NCBI GenBank assembly: GCA_045599345.1 | Contig: JAZRVV010000012.1 | Location: 213,972 to 277,971, forward strand | DNA: 64,000 bases | From: UBA1227 sp045599345 | GTDB lineage: Bacteria; Bacillota; Clostridia; Oscillospirales; Acutalibacteraceae | Direction: 5' to 3' | Part shown: positions 59,041-64,000 of the stretch, in pieces | Layout: each line of letters starts with the position of its first letter | Numbering within the stretch: the first letter of the stretch is position 1 | Notes under the pieces: generated by a model | Database searches by the model: none | What the model was told of the DNA's origin: nothing | The model's input: the letters and a program-made list of their open reading frames with translations, nothing else | Translations under genes and position numbers: made by a program

Positions 59041-60804
59041 ATGAGTAAAGGTACTATTACCAAAGTCTCCGGACCACTTGTTATTGCCGATGGCATGCGT
59101 GACGCTAACATGTACGACGTTGTTCGTGTTAGTGACGAGAGACTTATTGGTGAAATAATCGAAATGCACGAAGACCGTGCTTCTATCCAGGTTTACGAGG
59201 AGACATCTGGTCTCGGAACAGGTACAGCTGTTGAATCAACAGGTGAGCCTCTTTCAGTTGAACTTGGACCTGGTCTTATTACAACAATCTATGACGGTAT
59301 TCAAAGACCACTTGAAAAGATCATGGCAGAGACAGGTAACAACCTCAGAAGAGGTATTGAAGTTCCTTCTCTTGATCGTGAGAAGAAATGGCACTTTGTA
59401 CCAAAGGTTGCTGAAGGCGACAAAGTTGTTCCTGGTGATATCATCGGTATCGTTCAGGAGACAGAAGTTGTTGAACATAGAATTATGATTCCACCTAAAT
59501 CAAAGGGTGGCGTTATCAAGTCAATCAAGGAAGGCGACTATGTAGTAACAGACACAGTTGCAACACTTGACAATGGCGAAGAGATCGGACTTATGCAGAA
59601 GTGGCCTGTACGTGTAGGCCGTCCATATGCTCAGAAGCTCGATCCTACAATCCCACTTGTAACAGGACAGAGAGTTGTTGACGCACTCTTCCCACTTGCA
59701 AAGGGTGGTTGTGCTGCTATTCCTGGCCCATTCGGTTCAGGTAAGACAGTTACACAGCACCAGCTTGCTAAATGGGCAGACGCTGAAATCGTTGTTTACA
59801 TCGGTTGCGGCGAGCGTGGTAACGAGATGACAGACGTTCTTAACGAGTTCCCAGAACTTATCGACCCACATACAGGTAAGTCACTCATGGAACGTACAGT
59901 TCTTATCGCTAACACATCTGATATGCCTGTTGCTGCTCGTGAAGCATCAGTTTACACAGGTATCACAATCGCTGAGTACTTCCGCGACATGGGTTACTCA
60001 GTAGCTTTGATGGCTGACTCTACATCTCGTTGGGCAGAGGCTCTTCGTGAGATGTCTGGTCGTCTTGAGGAGATGCCAGGTGAGGAAGGTTACCCTGCTT
60101 ACCTCGGTTCTCGTATTGCTCAGTTCTATGAGCGTGCTGGTCGTGTAATCTCACTCGGTTCTGACGGACGCGAAGGCGCTCTTTCAGCAATCGGTGCTGT
60201 ATCACCTCCAGGTGGTGATATTTCTGAGCCTGTATCACAGGCAACACTCCGTATCGTTAAGGTATACTGGGGTCTTGATGCTGCTCTTGCTTACAAGAGA
60301 CACTTCCCAGCTATTAACTGGCTTACATCTTACTCACTTTATGCTGATAAGCTTGGTAAGTGGTTCAACAGTGAAGTAGCTGATAACTGGACAGAACTTA
60401 GAACAAAGATGATGACACTCCTCTCAGAGGAAGCAGAGCTCGACGAAATCGTTAAGATGGTAGGTATGGATGCTCTTTCAGAGCCAGACCGTCTTAAGAT
60501 GGAAGCTGCTCGTTCAATCCGTGAGGACTTCCTTCATCAGGTTGCTTTCGATCCAGTTGATACATATTCTTCTCCTAAGAAGATGCATTACATGATGACT
60601 CTCGTATGTGCTTTCTACGAGCGTTCAGCTGATGCCCTTGCAAACGGCGCATCAATCAAAGACATCATTGACCTTCCTGTACGTGAAGCTATCGGTCGTT
60701 TCAAGTACATCAAGGAAGAAGAAATTGATGCAGAATACGAGAAGATTGACGCAAGACTCAACAGCGAGCTTGCTGATGCTCTCAACAAGGAGGAGGACTA
60801 TTAA
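59041..60804 (+). CDS. ntpA: V-type ATPase catalytic subunit A
   Basis: 587 residues from MSKGTITKVSGPLVIADGM at 59041, the normal family start; a GTG at 59029 is nearer the AAAGG site but adds non-conserved residues. P-loop GPFGSGKTVTQ near 232, GCGERGNEMTDV, SVALMADSTSRWAEALREMS split as LMADSTSRWAEAL, and the non-homologous region insert (EIPSLDREKKWHF-type stretch near 110) typical of A subunits. It hydrolyses or makes ATP. Confidence 0.97.
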   Translation: MSKGTITKVSGPLVIADGMRDANMYDVVRVSDERLIGEIIEMHEDRASIQVYEETSGLGTGTAVESTGEPLSVELGPGLITTIYDGIQRPLEKIMAETGNNLRRGIEVPSLDREKKWHFVPKVAEGDKVVPGDIIGIVQETEVVEHRIMIPPKSKGGVIKSIKEGDYVVTDTVATLDNGEEIGLMQKWPVRVGRPYAQKLDPTIPLVTGQRVVDALFPLAKGGCAAIPGPFGSGKTVTQHQLAKWADAEIVVYIGCGERGNEMTDVLNEFPELIDPHTGKSLMERTVLIANTSDMPVAAREASVYTGITIAEYFRDMGYSVALMADSTSRWAEALREMSGRLEEMPGEEGYPAYLGSRIAQFYERAGRVISLGSDGREGALSAIGAVSPPGGDISEPVSQATLRIVKVYWGLDAALAYKRHFPAINWLTSYSLYADKLGKWFNSEVADNWTELRTKMMTLLSEEAELDEIVKMVGMDALSEPDRLKMEAARSIREDFLHQVAFDPVDTYSSPKKMHYMMTLVCAFYERSADALANGASIKDIIDLPVREAIGRFKYIKEEEIDAEYEKIDARLNSELADALNKEEDY

Positions 60805-62177
60805 TGCCAAAAGAGTATAGAACTATACAAGAGGTTGCTGGTCCTCTTATGATCGTACGTGACGTTGAAAACGTTACATATAACGAACTTGGCGAAATCG
60901 AACTTGCAAACGGCGAGAAGCGTCGTTGTAAGGTTCTTGAAGTTGATGGTTCTAACGCTGTTGTACAGCTCTTCGAGAGCTCAACAGGTATCAACCTTTC
61001 AGACTCTAAAGTTCGTTTCTCTGGACGTCAGATGGAACTTGGTGTTTCTACTGATATGCTTGGCCGTGTATTTGACGGTCTTGGTAACCCAATCGATGGT
61101 GGTCCAGAAATTATTCCTGATAAGAGACTCGATGTTAACGGTGCACCAATGAACCCAGCTGCTCGTGCATTCCCATCAGAGTTCATTCAGACAGGTGTTT
61201 CTGCTATCGACGGACTTAACACTCTTGTTCGTGGACAGAAGCTTCCTATTTTCTCAGGTTCAGGTCTTCCACATGCTGAACTTGCAGCTCAGATCGCTCG
61301 TCAGGCTAAGGTACGCGGTAAGGACGAACAGTTCGCCGTTGTATTCGCAGCTCTCGGTATCACATTCGAAGAGCAGAACTTCTTCGTAGAGTCATTCCGT
61401 GAGACAGGCGCTCTTGATAGAACAGTCATGTTCTCAAACCTTGCTAACGACCCAGCTGTTGAGCGTATCGCTACTCCAAAGATGGCTCTTACAGCTGCTG
61501 AGTATCTTGCATTTGACAAGGGCATGCACGTTCTTGTTATCATGACAGATATCACAAACTACGCAGATGCTCTTCGTGAAGTATCTGCTGCTCGTAAGGA
61601 AGTTCCAGGTCGTCGTGGTTACCCAGGTTACCTCTACACTGACCTTGCTACAATGTATGAGCGTGCTGGTCGTCAGAAGGGTAAGGATGGTTCAATCACA
61701 ATGATTCCTATCCTTTCAATGCCTGAGGATGATAAGACTCACCCAATCCCTGACCTTACAGGTTACATTACTGAGGGTCAGATCATGCTTTCACGTGACC
61801 TCGACCGTCGTGGTATCCAGCCTCCAGTAGACGTTCTTCCATCCCTTTCACGTCTTAAGGATAAGGGTACAGGCGAAGGCAAGACACGTAAAGACCACTC
61901 TAACACAATGAACCAGTTGTTCGCTGCTTACTCACGTGGTAAGGATGCTAAGGAACTTATGACTATCCTTGGTGAGGCAGCTTTGACTGATATCGACCTT
62001 CTCTATGCTAAGTTTGCTGACGAGTTTGAGAAGCAGTACGTATCACAGGGTTACACAACTAACAGATCTATCGAGGAAACTCTTGATCTTGGTTGGGAAC
62101 TCCTTCGTATCCTTCCTCGTGCAGAACTTAAGCGTATTTCTGATGCATTACTCGATGAGTATTATGACAAAAAGTAA
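60804..62177 (+). CDS. ntpB: V-type ATPase subunit B
   Basis: 457 residues, the non-catalytic partner of subunit A: GPLMIVRDVENVTYNELGEI, QIFESSTG-like LFESSTGINL, FSGSGLPHAELAAQIARQA in place of a P-loop, YLYTDLATMYERAGRQ and SLSRLKDKGTG. Its ATG shares one base with the TAA of subunit A, behind GGAGGA. Confidence 0.97.
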   Translation: MPKEYRTIQEVAGPLMIVRDVENVTYNELGEIELANGEKRRCKVLEVDGSNAVVQLFESSTGINLSDSKVRFSGRQMELGVSTDMLGRVFDGLGNPIDGGPEIIPDKRLDVNGAPMNPAARAFPSEFIQTGVSAIDGLNTLVRGQKLPIFSGSGLPHAELAAQIARQAKVRGKDEQFAVVFAALGITFEEQNFFVESFRETGALDRTVMFSNLANDPAVERIATPKMALTAAEYLAFDKGMHVLVIMTDITNYADALREVSAARKEVPGRRGYPGYLYTDLATMYERAGRQKGKDGSITMIPILSMPEDDKTHPIPDLTGYITEGQIMLSRDLDRRGIQPPVDVLPSLSRLKDKGTGEGKTRKDHSNTMNQLFAAYSRGKDAKELMTILGEAALTDIDLLYAKFADEFEKQYVSQGYTTNRSIEETLDLGWELLRILPRAELKRISDALLDEYYDKK

Positions 62178-62192
62178 AGTAGGTGAAGCCTT

Positions 62193-62855
62193 GTGGCTAG
62201 ACTCAATGTAAACCCTACCCGCATGGAGCTCACCAACATTAAGAATAAGCTTAAGACAGCAAAGAAAGGTCATAAGCTTTTGAAGGATAAACGTGACGAA
62301 TTGATGCGTCAGTTTATCGAACTTGTTCGTGAGAACAAGGAACTTCGTCGTGAGGTTGAAAAAGGAATCGAAGCAGCTAACGCACATATGTCAGTTGCTC
62401 GTTCAGTAATGTCAGACGAAGCTCTTAATGTTGCACTTATGCTTCCTATGCAGGAGATGAGCCTTGAGATAACTGAAAAGAATGTCATGAGCGTTATGAT
62501 CCCTGTATTTGACGCAAAGTTTAAGACAGCGGATGCTAACGATATATATTCATACGGTTATGCATTCACTTCAAGTGACTTGGATGACGCTGTTAAGGCA
62601 TTATCCGACATTATGCCTCTAATGCTTAGACTCGCTGAGGTTGAGAAATCTTGCCAGCTTATGGCTGCTGAGATTGAAAAGACCAGACGCCGTGTTAACG
62701 CACTTGAGCACGTACTTATTCCTCAGTATGAGGAGACAATTAAGTACATCCGCATGAAACTTGACGAAAATGACCGTGCTACAACAACACGTCTCATGAA
62801 GGTTAAGGACATGATGCTTGAAGAGGCTCATCATTATAGTGAAAAAGAAGCTTAA
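62193..62855 (+). CDS. ntpD: V-type ATPase subunit D (rotor axle)
   Basis: 220 residues, GTG start behind TAGGTGA. Two long antiparallel helices: LNVNPTRMELTNIKNKLKTA at the N terminus and VNALEHVLIPQYEETIKYIR at the C terminus are the V/A-type subunit D signatures. It forms the axle through the A3B3 head with subunit F. Last gene of the operon, before a terminator. Confidence 0.95.
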   Translation: MARLNVNPTRMELTNIKNKLKTAKKGHKLLKDKRDELMRQFIELVRENKELRREVEKGIEAANAHMSVARSVMSDEALNVALMLPMQEMSLEITEKNVMSVMIPVFDAKFKTADANDIYSYGYAFTSSDLDDAVKALSDIMPLMLRLAEVEKSCQLMAAEIEKTRRRVNALEHVLIPQYEETIKYIRMKLDENDRATTTRLMKVKDMMLEEAHHYSEKEA

Positions 62856-62880
62856 TCGCTTCCTTTGACCTAAATTAACT

Positions 62881-62908
62881 GGCCCGCTTTATAAAAAGCG
62901 GGCCTTTT
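62881..62908 (+). terminator. Terminator of the V-ATPase operon
   Basis: A perfect 9-bp stem (GGCCCGCTT with AAGCGGGCC, 62881-62889 and 62896-62904) is followed by TTTT and then directly by the ribosome site of the PHP gene, so partial read-through could feed that gene. Confidence 0.85.
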
Positions 62909-62920
62909 AAGGTGAATTCT

Positions 62921-63847
62921 ATGGGTACTATTAAAATTGTAATGTATATACTTATTATAATAGCTATACTCTATGCGGTATGGCTTGTAGTAAGTTCATA
63001 TAAGAGGACAAAAGCATTTTTTGAAAAGAAAATTCCGCCTCTTACAAACTTCCACACACATACAACTTATTGCGACGGAGAGTGCTCAGCGCAGGAGATG
63101 CTTGAGGCCGCAATAGCACAAAATATGGAAGCGATTGGCTTCTCGGTTCACTCACATCTTGACAGTGAACCGGACTGGACAATCGCTAAAAATGAGATGC
63201 AACTTTATGTCGGCGAACTCTCTAATATGCAGGGCGACTATGAGCCGAAAATCCGCGTACTTATAGGCATTGAGCAGGATTACTGGTCAAAGGCAGAGGA
63301 CTGCGACATAGAGGGAATCGAGTACAAAATTGGCTCGGTTCACAGCCTCATTGAAGAGGACACAACATGGTCCTCGGTTGACTATAAACCAGAGCATACC
63401 GCCGCTTGCAGAGACAAGTATTTCGGTGGCGATAATTACAAAATGGTAGAGAGATATTTTGAACTTGTGGGCGATATTTATGAGCGCACACACTGCAATA
63501 TCGTAGGCCATTTTGACCTCATTACCAAGTTTAACAACTTGCCAAATAACGAATATAATCTCTTCATTGATGTCAATGATGAGCGATATATAAAAGCAGA
63601 GCAAAAAGCTCTTGAAAAACTCTCAACTGCACCTGTAATTTTCGAGATAAATACGGGTGGAATGTCACGTGGTTACACAACCGCTCCGTACCCATCAGAG
63701 CGTGTTTTGAAGTACCTTGGCGAACATAAAATTCCAGTAATTTTTTCATCGGATGCGCACACAACAGACGCGCTCCTTTTTGGGCGTGATGAGGTGCTCA
63801 AACTTGTTGAAAAATATGACCTTGAACTGGTAAATTATCCGATATAG
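62921..63847 (+). CDS. Membrane-anchored PHP-domain phosphoesterase (histidinol-phosphatase-like)
   Basis: 308 residues from MGTIKIVMYI at 62921, 5-6 nt after AAGGTGA (a GTG at 62912 lies in that site). One N-terminal transmembrane helix (KIVMYILIIIAILYAVWLVV) precedes a PHP domain: FHTHTTYCDGEC (HxH), GFSVHSHLD, GIEQDYW, GSVHSLI, GHFDLITKF and SSDAHTTDALLFG provide the metal-binding His/Asp/Glu set of HisK-type histidinol phosphatases. HisK itself is cytosolic and soluble, so the anchor is unusual; no his genes are nearby. Confidence 0.85.
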   Translation: MGTIKIVMYILIIIAILYAVWLVVSSYKRTKAFFEKKIPPLTNFHTHTTYCDGECSAQEMLEAAIAQNMEAIGFSVHSHLDSEPDWTIAKNEMQLYVGELSNMQGDYEPKIRVLIGIEQDYWSKAEDCDIEGIEYKIGSVHSLIEEDTTWSSVDYKPEHTAACRDKYFGGDNYKMVERYFELVGDIYERTHCNIVGHFDLITKFNNLPNNEYNLFIDVNDERYIKAEQKALEKLSTAPVIFEINTGGMSRGYTTAPYPSERVLKYLGEHKIPVIFSSDAHTTDALLFGRDEVLKLVEKYDLELVNYPI

Positions 63848-63859
63848 GTTTGTATATCA

Positions 63860-63888
63860 TTGACAATGGTGAATAGTACCACTATAAT
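63860..63888 (+). promoter_or_regulatory. Consensus sigma-A promoter
   Basis: TTGACA (63860-63865), 17-bp spacer, TATAAT (63883-63888): both boxes and the spacing match the consensus exactly. Transcription should start near 63895. No start codon with a ribosome site follows before the window ends. Confidence 0.9.
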
Positions 63889-63894
63889 CTGTTT

Positions 63895-64000
63895 AGAAAG
63901 TTAAGTGAGGTCGGAAAGGGTTGCCGACGCACCTTTATGGTTTTAAGAGATGATGGATACGCCGCCCATCCACTTAGCTTTTGAAAAAGAACTCCAAGCA
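63895..64000 (+). ncRNA. Structured leader or small RNA (runs off the window)
   Basis: Directly after the consensus promoter, AAAGTTAAGTG (63897-63907) pairs with CACTTAGCTTT (63971-63981) with one G-U. This closes two inner hairpins: GTCGG/CCGAC (63910-63914 with 63924-63928, optionally extended by AGG/CCT) and GATGG/CCATC (63952-63956 with 63966-63970). A compact three-way junction of about 85 nt fits a riboswitch aptamer or a small RNA. I do not recognise the class. Confidence 0.55.

Noticed and set aside
63895..64000. Naming the edge RNA as a sodium, c-di-AMP or SAM riboswitch
   Set aside because: The idea was tempting beside a Na+ V-ATPase, but I could not match any conserved core from memory and the downstream gene is outside the window.
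1..64000. Prophage, insertion sequences, CRISPR arrays, integrase or att sites
   Set aside because: No transposase, integrase, phage or Cas-like product and no regular spaced repeats were seen; gene content and codon use are uniform.

Overview
The window looks like the chromosome of a low-to-moderate GC, anaerobic Firmicute of the class Clostridia. It combines SepF and DivIVA division genes, NrdR, a clostridial-type 2[4Fe-4S] ferredoxin, a V-type ATPase with a sodium-site rotor ring, NAD-dependent DNA ligase, near-perfect sigma-A promoters (TTGACA/TATAAT, 17-bp spacing) and strong Shine-Dalgarno sites that often precede TTG or GTG starts. I see no phage, insertion sequence or CRISPR array; almost everything is housekeeping. 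The genus cannot be named from this sequence.

Layout. 1-344: the tail of a plus-strand gene, its terminator, and an unexplained multi-hairpin RNA candidate. 345-4460 (minus): two FAD oxidoreductases, a GH3 lipoprotein and a 51-residue antitoxin-like protein. 4597-10019 (plus): dTDP-rhamnose enzymes, including an RfbA-RfbC fusion, running into alaS and a HIT protein. 10060-24626 (plus): a truncated ComEC, holA, an RNase M5-like Toprim protein, cca, miaA, then the division/envelope block (HlyD-like, yggS, sepF, divIVA, lspA, rluD), split transketolase, an Ntn amidase, tRNA-Pro and ychF. 24668-34019 (minus): rsmI, a tRNA methyltransferase, ferredoxin, and an operon of nrdR, a membrane protein, aroF, aroB, aroA, aroC, a chorismate mutase-AroE-AroK fusion and a phosphatidyltransferase.

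34239-40638 (plus): a polar amino-acid ABC transporter, tRNA-Ser, a DUF362 protein, an MBL hydrolase, a sirtuin and an M20 peptidase. 40685-41470 (minus): an exported transglutaminase-like protein that seems to start at ATT. 41640-45423 (plus): a zinc-ribbon / TPM / SPFH trio matching B. subtilis ydjGHI without pspA. 45481-48240: coaX, a lysophospholipase-like hydrolase, a coiled-coil protein and a lone fumarase beta subunit, followed by a long palindromic element. 48485-48990 (minus): 6S RNA and a DUF1292 protein. 49141-53808: ligA, an O-antigen-ligase-like protein and a divergent PRPP synthase. 54117-62855 (plus): a complete nine-gene V-ATPase operon (G/H, I, K, E, C, F, A, B, D). 62921-64000: a membrane-anchored PHP phosphoesterase and a strong promoter driving a structured leader or small RNA that runs off the window.

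The most interesting items are the multi-hairpin RNA next to a microprotein (97-500), the palindromic element at 48249-48374, the edge RNA at 63895, the ATT start, the two enzyme fusions, and the sodium-type rotor ring.
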